A stretch of 64,000 nt of DNA from Desulfofundulus salinus (GTDB taxonomy: Bacteria; Bacillota; Desulfotomaculia; Desulfotomaculales; Desulfovirgulaceae): contig NZ_RBWE01000001.1 of NCBI RefSeq assembly GCF_003627965.1, forward strand, positions 1,962,312 through 2,026,311. The letters are read 5' to 3'. Shown in pieces: positions 1-8,760 of this stretch. A model generated the notes under the pieces. The model did not search any database. It was not told where the DNA came from and was given only the letters and a program-made list of their open reading frames with translations. Each line of letters starts with the position of its first letter. Position 1 is the stretch's first letter. Position numbers and translations under genes: made by a program.

Positions 1-307
1 TACCCCCGACTAAAAGGGGTAACTTACCCCGCTCCCATATTTCACGGATGTGTTGCCGGGCCTGCGCCTGGTAAAGGGCCACGCTGTACGGCTCATCGGG
101 CTCAATGATGTCAATCATATAGTGGGGAATGCCCCGCCGTTCTTCCATAGTTGGTTTGGCCGTTCCGATATCCATATAGCGGTAGACCAGCATGGAGTCG
201 GCGGAAACAATCTCTCCCCCCAGCCTTAGGGCTACCTCTACCGAAACGGCGGTTTTACCCACGGCCGTAGGTCCAACCAGGACCAAAAGGGGTATCGGTG
301 TTTCCAT
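1..307 (-). CDS. miaA: tRNA dimethylallyltransferase MiaA, N-terminal part (cut by window edge)
   Basis: Adds a dimethylallyl group to N6 of A37 in tRNAs reading UNN codons; its product is the substrate of MiaB, encoded at 8.8 kb. About 102 residues are visible. They contain the P-loop GPTAVGKT and the block SADSMLVYRYMDIGTAKPT, which is characteristic of the family; the usual Gln in SADSMQVY is Leu here. The ATG shares one base with the stop codon of the upstream methyltransferase gene, so translation is probably coupled. The C-terminal two thirds lie outside the window. Identification is firm. Confidence 0.95.
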   Translation of the reverse strand, partial: METPIPLLVLVGPTAVGKTAVSVEVALRLGGEIVSADSMLVYRYMDIGTAKPTMEERRGIPHYMIDIIEPDEPYSVALYQAQARQHIREIWERGKLPLLVGG

Positions 308-1110
308 CAACCCGTTCCCCCCCTTTTTTCTATAATCCCGTAAGCCACGGGGGAGGATTTGCCGCCCTCCACCCGGGTAAAACCCAACCGGGCAAATTCA
401 CCGCTGTCGCGGGTTTCCTTCATCACCACCCTTCGCCTGGCCACCCTCAGAGCTTCCTGCACAGCCTGAACTGAAAGAGGGGCGGGATTAGCTACCAGGC
501 GTACGGGGTTGATGGCCGCAGATTTTTGTAGGGGTTTGCGAAACATGGGATCAAAATAAACCACATCAAAGCTTTCTGTGGCCAGCTCTTTTAAATAGGA
601 TAAATGATTGGTGCAAACCACCTCAATGCGGGCCATGGCTTTAATTAATTCCAGAGGGGCGTGGTCGCGATAGGTTTTAAGACCGTGCTCCACAAGAACC
701 GCGAGCACAGGGGACGACTCCACCCCTACCACCCGGCCCCGGCTACCCACCACAAAGGAAGCCACGGTGGCGTCCACCCCCAGGCCCAGGGTGCAGTCTA
801 AAACCCAATCCCCCGGTTGTAAGGCCATAGCTTTAATCATCCAGTCAGTTTTTCCAGCTTTTATTTCGCTTATACGCAACTTGGCCATGCTTGGGTGCAG
901 AAAAAGCTCTTCACCATTATAGAAATAGGAAACCCGGCGGGCCGAGACCACCAGCACACCGGAAACACCATATTTTTTAGCCAGGGCGGGAATGGACAGG
1001 CCGGCACGGGGTACAAGGGGCACCCCCAGCCGCGAACTGAACAGGGCAGCCAGTTCCAACTCCGGGGCACCGGCCCGGTGGCCCGTTGTGACCACGCACA
1101 CGGCCGACAA
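307..1110 (-). CDS. RsmJ-like class I SAM-dependent methyltransferase
   Basis: A 267-residue protein with a Rossmann SAM-binding fold. The glycine-rich motif VLDCTLGLGVDATVAS is followed by an acidic residue in GVESSP, and the catalytic-type loop reads FDPMFRKP, resembling the DPM(Y/F) motif of RsmJ (16S rRNA m2G1516). I choose the TTG at 1110 because GGAGGTGG lies just upstream, right after the mutL stop, giving MSAVCVVTT, a usual family start. A longer reading from 1170 would overlap mutL by 44 bases. The rRNA target is inferred from family resemblance only. It sits between mutL and miaA and is probably co-transcribed with them. Confidence 0.75.
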   Translation of the reverse strand: MSAVCVVTTGHRAGAPELELAALFSSRLGVPLVPRAGLSIPALAKKYGVSGVLVVSARRVSYFYNGEELFLHPSMAKLRISEIKAGKTDWMIKAMALQPGDWVLDCTLGLGVDATVASFVVGSRGRVVGVESSPVLAVLVEHGLKTYRDHAPLELIKAMARIEVVCTNHLSYLKELATESFDVVYFDPMFRKPLQKSAAINPVRLVANPAPLSVQAVQEALRVARRRVVMKETRDSGEFARLGFTRVEGGKSSPVAYGIIEKRGGTG

Positions 1111-1126
1111 GAACACCACCTCCGCT

Positions 1127-2902
1127 TTAGCAGCGTTTAAAGCGTTGAGCCAGTTCCTGGTGGGAAACATGGATAATGGTGGGCCTGCCGTGGGGACAGG
1201 TAAAGGGATTCCCGGCTGCCGCCAGTTGCTCCAAAAGGGACCTGGCCTCCGCCCCGGATAGTCCTTCCCCGGCCTTTATTGCCGCCCGGCAGGCAGCCTG
1301 GGCCGCCAGGTGATGCACCAGGTCCTCCCGGGATGGGGAGCGGCCGGGTTCATCCAGGTAACCAATTATGTCCCGCAAGTAGGATTCACCTTCTCCCAGG
1401 GGGAAATCCGGTGGTAGTCCCCGCACTACTACCGTATCCTGGCTGAAGAAATCCAGTACAAATCCCAGGGAAGCTAGGAATTCCCGGTGTGCTTCCAACA
1501 GGCGGGCTTCCCGGTGGGTGAGAAAGACATTCACCGGCAGCACAAGCATCTGGGAAGCTGCTCCCGGGCCGGCCAGCGCGGCCAGGTATTTTTCATAGAG
1601 TACCCGCTCGTGGGCGGCGTGCTGGTCAATGATATACAGGCCATCCGGTCCCGCAGCTAAAAGATAGGTGGGCATGAGCTGGCCCAGATACTCTACCGCA
1701 GGAAAGGAGGGCCCGGCATGGTCATACACCGGCGCCGCTTCGGCCACGTAACCCTCCCTGCCGGCCGGGGGAAGGCTGCGCAGCGGATGGTCTGGAAACA
1801 AAACCTGTTGCCTGCCGGCCTCCGGCGGAAAGAAACAGGGTACCCGTGGCAGGGGCTCCTCCCGCAAATCAGTCTCGTGCTCCCGCGGCACCGCTCCTGG
1901 AATGATCAGACGGTTGCCCATCAGGGCCTCCCGGACGGCGCGGGTAACGGTCTCCGATACTTCCCTTTCCCGGGCCAGCCGGACCTCCAGCTTGGCCGGG
2001 TGAACATTGACATCCAGCAGTTCCGGAGCGACGGAAAGGGAAATCACCGCCACCGGGTAACGGCCGGCCGGTAAAAGGGTGTGATAGGCCTCGCACACCG
2101 CCATAGCAACCAGGGGGCTGTACACGTAACGGCCGTTGATCAACACGGTGATCTGACGGCGGTTGCTGCGGTGCAGAGTGGGCCGCCCGGCATAGCCCCT
2201 TATCTGCAGCCAATCCCGGGAGCTGTCCTCTACTAAGAGCATTTCCCGGGCCAGTTCGGGACCATAGAAGGAAGTGATGACATCCAGCAGCTTACCGGTC
2301 CCCGGGGAGGCAAAAACCCGCCGCCGGTTATGGGTAAACCGTATGGCCACCTCCGGCCGGGCCAGGGCCAGGCGGAAAACATAGTCCCCCACCACACCCC
2401 CCTCGGTGCCGGGGGACTTCATATATTTTTTCCTGGCCGGGGTGTTATAGAAAAGGTTTTCCACAGTAACTATGGTACCCGGAGCCAGGGCAGCGGGGCC
2501 GCTATTGATCACCTTACCCCCTTCCACCTCCAAAAAAGTTCCCCGGTCGGCAGAAGCGGGGCGGGTCTTCAGGGTCATCTTGCTTACTGCGGCTATACTG
2601 GGCAGCGCCTCTCCCCGGAAGCCCAGGGTGGTAATACGGAAAAGATCCGCCGGTCCGCGGATTTTACTGGTAGCATGGCGCAAAAGGGCAAGCTGCGCGT
2701 CCTCCTCATCCATGCCACAGCCGTTGTCCCGGACCACAATGCGGGTCAGGCCCCCCTGTTCAATCTCCACCGAGATGGTCGTGGCCCCGGCATCCAGGGA
2801 ATTCTCCACCAGTTCCTTGACCACCGAGGCCGGTCTTTCCACCACCTCACCGGCGGCAATCTGGTTGGCCGTGGTTTCATCCAGAATAACAATGTTCGGC
2901 AA
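1127..2902 (-). CDS. mutL: DNA mismatch repair protein MutL
   Basis: Links mismatch recognition by MutS to strand incision. The N-terminal GHKL ATPase has all its boxes: NQIAAGEVVERPASVVKELV, DNGCGM, RHATSKI and TLGFRGEAL. The C-terminal part carries the endonuclease metal motif DQHAAHERVLYE (DQHAx2Ex4E), plus ACRAAIKAGE and CPHGRPT, so this is a nicking MutL as expected in a bacterium without MutH. Length (591 aa) is normal. The start is TTG directly after the TAA of the deacetylase gene, preceded by AGGTGGGGG. It is separated from mutS by two unrelated-looking genes. Confidence 0.97.
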   Translation of the reverse strand: MPNIVILDETTANQIAAGEVVERPASVVKELVENSLDAGATTISVEIEQGGLTRIVVRDNGCGMDEEDAQLALLRHATSKIRGPADLFRITTLGFRGEALPSIAAVSKMTLKTRPASADRGTFLEVEGGKVINSGPAALAPGTIVTVENLFYNTPARKKYMKSPGTEGGVVGDYVFRLALARPEVAIRFTHNRRRVFASPGTGKLLDVITSFYGPELAREMLLVEDSSRDWLQIRGYAGRPTLHRSNRRQITVLINGRYVYSPLVAMAVCEAYHTLLPAGRYPVAVISLSVAPELLDVNVHPAKLEVRLAREREVSETVTRAVREALMGNRLIIPGAVPREHETDLREEPLPRVPCFFPPEAGRQQVLFPDHPLRSLPPAGREGYVAEAAPVYDHAGPSFPAVEYLGQLMPTYLLAAGPDGLYIIDQHAAHERVLYEKYLAALAGPGAASQMLVLPVNVFLTHREARLLEAHREFLASLGFVLDFFSQDTVVVRGLPPDFPLGEGESYLRDIIGYLDEPGRSPSREDLVHHLAAQAACRAAIKAGEGLSGAEARSLLEQLAAAGNPFTCPHGRPTIIHVSHQELAQRFKRC

Positions 2903-4273
2903 TTATTCCCCCACCTTTGGACCTTCGGAAACCCATTCCTGGTCCTTATCCCGGTCAAAGGCCAGGAAGGTATCGGTGGATTTATCCTGCAGGTAGACAA
3001 ACTGGTACTGGGCAAGCCCCCTTGCCTGTTCATAGGCGTCGTAAGCCTCGGTTTGACAGGCACCACAGGCCGTAAAGGGTATGGACACGCAGAACACCCG
3101 GCTGGGGTGACCGTAACCATGATCGGCCCGGGAGTCGATGGTAATATAGCCGGGGCAGTTGGGACAACGGCGCACCCTTTCCAGCTGTTCCTCCTCAATG
3201 TAGTCGGTATCGTAGTAGATATGTTTGCGACGCTGGAAAAAAGTGCCGGCACCAAAAATCTTATCCAGGTCCACCCGGTCCCTATTTTCCCACACATTCC
3301 GGAGCTGTTCTACCACCCGTTGTACCCGGGCTACCCGTTCCGGGTTTTCCGGCATCGTCCCGGGCCATTCGGGCTCCCGCACGTAAGAATAGTCATGACC
3401 GGCCAGGGCCAGCAGGATGGCCAGGTTGACATAGGGCAGGGCCGTTTCAATGGCATAACCACCTTCCAGCACTGCCAGGTGGGGGTTAAGCTTGCGGGTG
3501 AACTCGGCGTAGCCCCTGGCCGTAAAACGCATGCTGCCCAGGGGATCGGTAAAATGGTTGTCCTGCCCCGCGGAGTTGACAATAAATTCCGGTTTAAAGT
3601 CTTCTAAGATCGGTAAAATCAAATTATCTACCACATAATGAAAGGTCTCGTCCCCCAGTCCCGGCGGCAGGGGAATATTAATGGTGCGGGCATAGGCCCC
3701 GGGGCCGCCCAGTTCATTGGGAAATCCCGTTCCGGGGTAAATGGTACGCCCGTCCTGGTGAAAGGAAATAAATAAAACATCGGGATCGTGATAGAAGATG
3801 TCCTGGGTACCGTCCCCATGATGTACGTCCGAGTCGACAATGGCAATGCGCTTAATACCATGGTGGCGGCGCAGGTATTCTACCAGAATGGCCTCATTAT
3901 TAATATTACAAAAACCCCGGTTGCCGTGGACCACCCGCATGGCATGGTGCCCCGGGGGGCGCACCAGGGCAAAACCGTTTTTTAATTCTCCATGCACAAT
4001 GGCATCGGCCAGCAGGGTGGCCGAACCGGCAGCAATAAGATGCGCCTCGGTAACCTGGCTTTGCACCCGGGGAACACAGAAGTGTACCCGGGCAATGTCG
4101 TGGATGGTGGCCAGGCGGGGGGCGTATTCCTCTATTTCGGGCAGATCCAGAACCCCTTCTTCAAAGATCTGATCCCGGGTGTATAAAAGACGTTCTTCCC
4201 GCTCCGGGTGAGTGGGCGAAATGGCCCAGTCAAAGGCCGGGAAGAATACCAGGCCGGTTTTTTTATTTCTCAT
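2903..4273 (-). CDS. Histone-deacetylase-family (AcuC/HDAC-like) amidohydrolase with a cysteine-rich C-terminal tail
   Basis: A zinc-dependent deacetylase of the arginase/HDAC fold, 456 aa. The active site appears complete: RPPGHHAM gives the His pair (109-110), DSDVHHGDGTQ gives zinc ligands D149 and H151, SAGQDNHFTDPLG gives D238, and EGGY gives the catalytic Tyr (273). After about residue 365 there is an extra segment with CPNC and CGAC pairs, likely a small zinc ribbon absent from simple AcuC. The ATG at 4273 follows GGGAGG and overlaps the hydantoinase-like gene by 11 bases. Substrate is unknown: acetylated proteins, acetyl-polyamines or another amide are all possible. Confidence 0.88.
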   Translation of the reverse strand: MRNKKTGLVFFPAFDWAISPTHPEREERLLYTRDQIFEEGVLDLPEIEEYAPRLATIHDIARVHFCVPRVQSQVTEAHLIAAGSATLLADAIVHGELKNGFALVRPPGHHAMRVVHGNRGFCNINNEAILVEYLRRHHGIKRIAIVDSDVHHGDGTQDIFYHDPDVLFISFHQDGRTIYPGTGFPNELGGPGAYARTINIPLPPGLGDETFHYVVDNLILPILEDFKPEFIVNSAGQDNHFTDPLGSMRFTARGYAEFTRKLNPHLAVLEGGYAIETALPYVNLAILLALAGHDYSYVREPEWPGTMPENPERVARVQRVVEQLRNVWENRDRVDLDKIFGAGTFFQRRKHIYYDTDYIEEEQLERVRRCPNCPGYITIDSRADHGYGHPSRVFCVSIPFTACGACQTEAYDAYEQARGLAQYQFVYLQDKSTDTFLAFDRDKDQEWVSEGPKVGE

Positions 4274-5951
4274 CACTGGTCCCTCCCGCTCCCACGTGGT
4301 GCAAAATCCCCCGCCTGGTCTGTACGGTGACATCAATTAAGCGACCAACCGTCACCCAGTCCCGCACCATGTTGAAGACTTCCCGCCTGGTAACCTCCAG
4401 CCCTTCCACGCAGTCTTCCAGCCCGTGACGGGCGGCCCGCTTGCACAGCCATTCTTTGGCCAGTTCTAAAGCCTTTTCCTCATTGAAGGAACGTTCGGTG
4501 ATCTTTCCCTGGTAGCCCTCCTCCTGGATGATATATATACCCTGCTCCGTGTCGGCCCTTAAGGTTACCTGCAGGGTAGGCCGGGCCACTGCCGCTCCGA
4601 TGGCGTTGGCCACCGGAGCGTAGGGCGGGATCACCGGGTAACACCCCAAACGGGCAGCAATCTGGGAAACAAAACCGGCCGCCCCACCGCCTACACCCAC
4701 CACGGTACCGGGGCGCACTTTCTTCTTCTGCAGCACTTCCCAAACCCGGTAAGCAGGCTCCTGCTCCCAGCGGGAAAACATGGCTTCAATTTCCCGGGTA
4801 ATGGTTTCAATTACCCGGGTGGTCACCCGGCTGGCCACTTCAGCAACGGAAAGCCCTAAAGGTGCGCCCAGCATCTGCATGGCTTCCCGGGCCCGGTCGA
4901 CATCTCCAAGCCTGGTTAACCCCAGCACCCTCAGGGCATCGGTGGGTGTGGGCATAGGCCCGCCCAGGCAGTAGGGGGCTCCCAGGCGCTCGGAATAAAT
5001 GATAATGTCCTTCCCTACCCGTTCGACAACGCTGTCGCCTCCCACGGGCACCGATTTCACCGCCAGCGCCCGCACGTGAGTGAGCATGTCATCCACCCGG
5101 GCTCCCCGGGAGGCTAAAAGGGGCTGACCGCTCAAGATCAGGGCCAGGTCGGTGGTGGTACCACCGATATCCACCACCACCGCTGTTTCCCCCGGCGGCG
5201 TCAACGCCTGCACTCCCAAAGTACTGGCCGCCGGCCCGCTAAAAATGGTTTCCACGGGCACCTCCAGGGAACTTTCCAGGGGCAGGGTACCGCCGTCGGC
5301 CTTAAGAATAAAGATGGCACCCTTTATTCCCCGCTGCGCGATGGCCTCCTGGACGGAACGGACAAAGAACTGGTATTTTTCCCGGGTGGCACAGGTGAGA
5401 TAAGCGGAAACCACCCGGCGGGGAAAGTTCAATTGCCCGGCCACCTGGTGACCCAGCTCCACATGCCAGTCGGGGTAGTTCCATCGTACGCGGGCAGCCA
5501 CTTCCTTTTCATGGCGGTGGTTACGGCACGAAAATTTGCCCACTACAGCCACTTTATGATAACCCCTGGCAGCCAGTTCTGCAACCGCCTGGTCCACTTC
5601 GGTCAAACGCAGCGGAATAATCTCCCGCCCCCGGTAGTCAATGGCTCCCTGGATGATATATGTGTCGGTAGGGAAACGGTACAGGCTGGGGCTTAAGCCG
5701 GGCCCGGGCATGAGGATCAAGCCCACGGGATCGTATTTCTTTTCCGCAATCAAATTTGTGATCACGGTGGTGCTGAAGACCACCCGCTCCACCAGTTCCC
5801 CCTCTACTCCCTTCATAATCTCGTCCAGGGCTTCCAGAAGGGAGGATAACAGGTCCTCCCGGGTAGGCACCTTGGCCATGGCCCGGACCAGCCCCCGATC
5901 CAGGAGAACCGCATCAGTACAGGTGCCTCCTACATCTATGCCTATATACAC
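4263..5951 (-). CDS. Hydantoinase/oxoprolinase family protein (HyuA-like)
   Basis: A 562-aa protein of the ASKHA ATPase superfamily as seen in HyuA and 5-oxoprolinase. The N-terminal phosphate-binding loop reads GIDVGGTCTDAVLL and the second reads VVDIGGTTTDLALI; VVGVGGGAAGFV forms the adenosine motif. No HyuB partner is nearby, so true hydantoin or oxoproline hydrolysis is not supported, and the substrate is unknown. The start is GTG behind GGGGGTG. It lies 49 bases below mutS and overlaps the deacetylase gene, suggesting the two proteins are made together. Confidence 0.85.
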   Translation of the reverse strand: MYIGIDVGGTCTDAVLLDRGLVRAMAKVPTREDLLSSLLEALDEIMKGVEGELVERVVFSTTVITNLIAEKKYDPVGLILMPGPGLSPSLYRFPTDTYIIQGAIDYRGREIIPLRLTEVDQAVAELAARGYHKVAVVGKFSCRNHRHEKEVAARVRWNYPDWHVELGHQVAGQLNFPRRVVSAYLTCATREKYQFFVRSVQEAIAQRGIKGAIFILKADGGTLPLESSLEVPVETIFSGPAASTLGVQALTPPGETAVVVDIGGTTTDLALILSGQPLLASRGARVDDMLTHVRALAVKSVPVGGDSVVERVGKDIIIYSERLGAPYCLGGPMPTPTDALRVLGLTRLGDVDRAREAMQMLGAPLGLSVAEVASRVTTRVIETITREIEAMFSRWEQEPAYRVWEVLQKKKVRPGTVVGVGGGAAGFVSQIAARLGCYPVIPPYAPVANAIGAAVARPTLQVTLRADTEQGIYIIQEEGYQGKITERSFNEEKALELAKEWLCKRAARHGLEDCVEGLEVTRREVFNMVRDWVTVGRLIDVTVQTRRGILHHVGAGGTSDEK

Positions 5952-6000
5952 GGGAAGGTTTCACCCCCTACCGAAATCTCTTTTCCAAGAAATGACCACT

Positions 6001-8604
6001 CTAACTACCGTGGCCAACTGCCCGCCTTATACCCTGTTTTAAGCTTCGCTGCCAGGCGGCAAGGGTATTCAGGGCCTCCAGGGGGGTCATTTGCCACAGA
6101 TCCAGTTTCACCAGTTCATCCAGGATAGGATGTTTGGGAACCGTAGTTTTCTCTTCCCTGTGTGCCGGCAGGTCCCTTGGCGCCGGGTTTACAACTCCCC
6201 CGTCCCGGCGGTACTCCAGTTCGCGGAGTATTTCTTCGGCCCTTTGCAGGATTTCCCCGGGCAAGCCCGCCAAACGGGCCACCTGGATGCCGTAGCTACG
6301 GTCTGCCCGCCCGGGACGCACCCGGCGCAGGAAAACCACGTCTTCTCCCCTTTCCTCCACGGCAACGGTAAAGTTTTTGACCCCGGGCAAGACATCCAGT
6401 TCAGTCAATTCGTGATAATGGGTGGAAAAGAGGGTTCGGGCACCGATGCGGCGCACGATGTATTCCACCAGTGCCCGGGCAATACTGATGCCGTCGTAGG
6501 TGCTGGTACCCCGTCCCACCTCATCCATAATGATCAAGCTCCGGGGCGTGGCCGCACTGACAATTACCTGGCACTCGCTCATCTCCACCATAAAGGTGCT
6601 TTGCCCCGCGGCCAGGTCATCGCTGGCCCCCACCCGGGTAAAAATGCGGTCCACAATACCTATTTCCCCGGAGGAAGCGGGAATAAAGCTACCCACCTGG
6701 GCCATTAATACCAGCAGGGCCACCTGGCGCATATAGGTGCTCTTGCCAGCCATATTGGGTCCGGTGAGCAGAATCAGGCGGGTATCGCCCCCCAGATCCA
6801 CGTCGTTGGGCACAAATTCCCCCGGCTCCAGCACCTGCTCCACTACCGGGTGACGCCCTTCCCGGATGGTAATGCGGGAACCATCGTTTACCTCGGGACG
6901 GACATAATTTCCCCTCACCGCTGCCTCGGCCAGGGAAAGAAGGGCATCGGTACGGGCTACCGCCCCCGCTGCCTGTTGAATGCGCCTCACCTGCGCAGCC
7001 ACTTTTTCCCTTATTTCGGTAAATAAACGGTATTCCAGCTGAACAAGCCTTTCTTCCGCTCCCAGGATTTGTTCTTCCAGTTCCTTTAACTCCGGGGTGA
7101 TAAAACGCTCCGCCCCGGCCAGGGTCTGCTTGCGTATGTAGTCGGCGGGCACAAGATCAAGGTTGGGGCGGGTTACTTCCAGGTAATAACCAAACACCTT
7201 ATTAAATCCTACCTTCAGGGAGCGGATACCGGTACGCTCCTTTTCCCGGGCTTCCAGCTGGGCCAGCCAGTTTTTACCCTCCCGGCTGGCCTGGCGCAGG
7301 CGGTCCACCTCGGGATGATATCCCTCCCGGATGATACCTCCTTCCCTGGATCCGGCAGGAGGATCGTCGTCAATAGCTTCATCTAAAAGCTGGACCACAT
7401 CTTCCAGGCAGTCCAGATCCCCGGCAATCTCCTGCCAGAGGAGAGCTTTTCTATTGCATAGCACTTTTTTTACCTGCGGCAAAACGGCCAGGGAGTTTTT
7501 CAAAGCAAGCAAATCCCGGGGGCCGGCGGTGCCGTAGACTACCCGGGAGGATAACCTCTCCAAATCGTAGATGGTCTTTAAAAGGTGCTGCAGTTCCTGG
7601 CGGGCAAGACTATCATTGACCAGTTCCTCCACCGCATCCTGACGGGCACGAATGGCCTGCACATCCAGCAGGGGGCGCTCCAGCCAGGACTTCAACAAAC
7701 GCCCGCCCATAGCCGTTACCGTGTGATCCAGCACCCAGAGAAGGGTACCCCAGCGGGAGCCATCCCTTATCGAACTGGTTAACTCCAGATTGCGCCGGGT
7801 GACCCCGTCCAGGTGCATGTACTGACCCGCACTGTATATTTCTACCCGGTTGATCTGGGTCAGTTCCCGCTTCTGGGTGGCCTTAAGGTAATCCAATAGT
7901 CCCCCGGCACAAAGGGTGGCCAGGGGCAGGCCGCTTAAACCGGTGCGGGTCCAACCCGTTCCCAGCTGTTCATGTAAGCTCCGGACCGCCTCCCCCCGTT
8001 CGAAGGCGGCGGGGCTCCAGAAGGAAGCCACCACTTTAGGCAGCCGGGTTTTGATGCCGCCGGCCAGCTCCCGGTAAAGGGGTATATCGGGCAGGAGAAC
8101 CTCGGCCGGTTCCAGGCGGGTTAGTTCATCCAGCAGGGCATCCCGGCCGTCTATCTGAGTAACCATGAACAGGCCCGTGGTTATGTCCACCACGGCCAGA
8201 CCGTAAGTATTGCCTTTTTCAACTACGGCCGCCAGGAAATTATGTTTCCTTTCCTCCAGGCAGTCCATGATCGTGCCGGGTGTAACCACCCGGGTCACTT
8301 CCCGCCGCACGATCCCCCTGGCATCGGCCGGGTCCTCGACCTGGTCGCAAATAGCCACCTTGTAACCCCGTTCAATTAAACGGGCAATATAGGTGTCTGC
8401 CGCATGATAGGGCACCCCGCACATGGGCACCCGGCCGGCTGCCCCGGCGTCCCTTCCGGTAAGGGTAATTTCCAGTTCCCGCGAGGCAACCAGGGCATCA
8501 TCAAAAAACATTTCGTAAAAATCCCCGAGACGAAAAAATAGTATAGCGTCTTGATAATTCTGTTTAATCTGCAAATACTGCTTCATCATGGGGGTATAGG
8601 ACAC
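6001..8604 (-). CDS. mutS: DNA mismatch repair protein MutS
   Basis: Recognises base mismatches and small loops. The N-terminal mismatch-reading segment FFRLGDFYEMFFDDA holds the Phe-x-Glu pair. The C-terminal ABC-type ATPase shows GPNMAGKSTYMRQ (Walker A) and IIMDEVGRGTSTYDG (Walker B and D-loop), followed by STHYHEL. I place the start at GTG 8604 (or TTG 8607), giving MSYTPMMKQYLQ, because AGGAGG lies 6-9 bases upstream; a reading to 8721 would run through the promoter. The product is 867 aa. It is the first gene of the leftward block reaching miaA. Confidence 0.97.
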   Translation of the reverse strand: MSYTPMMKQYLQIKQNYQDAILFFRLGDFYEMFFDDALVASRELEITLTGRDAGAAGRVPMCGVPYHAADTYIARLIERGYKVAICDQVEDPADARGIVRREVTRVVTPGTIMDCLEERKHNFLAAVVEKGNTYGLAVVDITTGLFMVTQIDGRDALLDELTRLEPAEVLLPDIPLYRELAGGIKTRLPKVVASFWSPAAFERGEAVRSLHEQLGTGWTRTGLSGLPLATLCAGGLLDYLKATQKRELTQINRVEIYSAGQYMHLDGVTRRNLELTSSIRDGSRWGTLLWVLDHTVTAMGGRLLKSWLERPLLDVQAIRARQDAVEELVNDSLARQELQHLLKTIYDLERLSSRVVYGTAGPRDLLALKNSLAVLPQVKKVLCNRKALLWQEIAGDLDCLEDVVQLLDEAIDDDPPAGSREGGIIREGYHPEVDRLRQASREGKNWLAQLEAREKERTGIRSLKVGFNKVFGYYLEVTRPNLDLVPADYIRKQTLAGAERFITPELKELEEQILGAEERLVQLEYRLFTEIREKVAAQVRRIQQAAGAVARTDALLSLAEAAVRGNYVRPEVNDGSRITIREGRHPVVEQVLEPGEFVPNDVDLGGDTRLILLTGPNMAGKSTYMRQVALLVLMAQVGSFIPASSGEIGIVDRIFTRVGASDDLAAGQSTFMVEMSECQVIVSAATPRSLIIMDEVGRGTSTYDGISIARALVEYIVRRIGARTLFSTHYHELTELDVLPGVKNFTVAVEERGEDVVFLRRVRPGRADRSYGIQVARLAGLPGEILQRAEEILRELEYRRDGGVVNPAPRDLPAHREEKTTVPKHPILDELVKLDLWQMTPLEALNTLAAWQRSLKQGIRRAVGHGS

Positions 8605-8626
8605 CAATAATCCCCTCCTGGGCACC

Positions 8627-8654
8627 ATTATAACACAAAGAACTGCCAGGCAAA
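8627..8654 (-). promoter_or_regulatory. Sigma-A-type promoter for mutS
   Basis: On the minus strand a perfect TATAAT (8627-8632) is preceded 15-16 bases upstream by TTGCCT/TTTGCC (8648-8654). The predicted start of transcription is only a few bases before the mutS AGGAGG site, so the leader would be very short. Read by eye; spacing is slightly short. Confidence 0.55.
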
Positions 8655-8704
8655 AGGAAAACCCGGTCCCAATGGCCAAGCTGGAAGCCCTAATGAAAAT
8701 AAGT

Positions 8705-8733
8705 TTGCGCCCGGGCCCCAAATAAGATATAAT
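8705..8733 (+). promoter_or_regulatory. Sigma-A-type promoter for miaB
   Basis: TTGCGC (8705-8710), 17 bases, TATAAT (8728-8733). It is divergent from the mutS promoter, so mutS and miaB share a compact intergenic control region. Confidence 0.6.
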
Positions 8734-8760
8734 ACGAGGAGTGACAGGAAGGGATCAGTG

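Noticed and set aside
2330-3607. 425-codon open frame on the plus strand
   Set aside because: It lies antisense to mutL and the HDAC gene, both strongly supported; composition is proline/glycine/histidine-rich, with no domain or ribosome site.
4263-5951. Complete hydantoin-utilisation system
   Set aside because: No HyuB, hydantoin racemase or carbamoylase genes accompany the HyuA-like gene.
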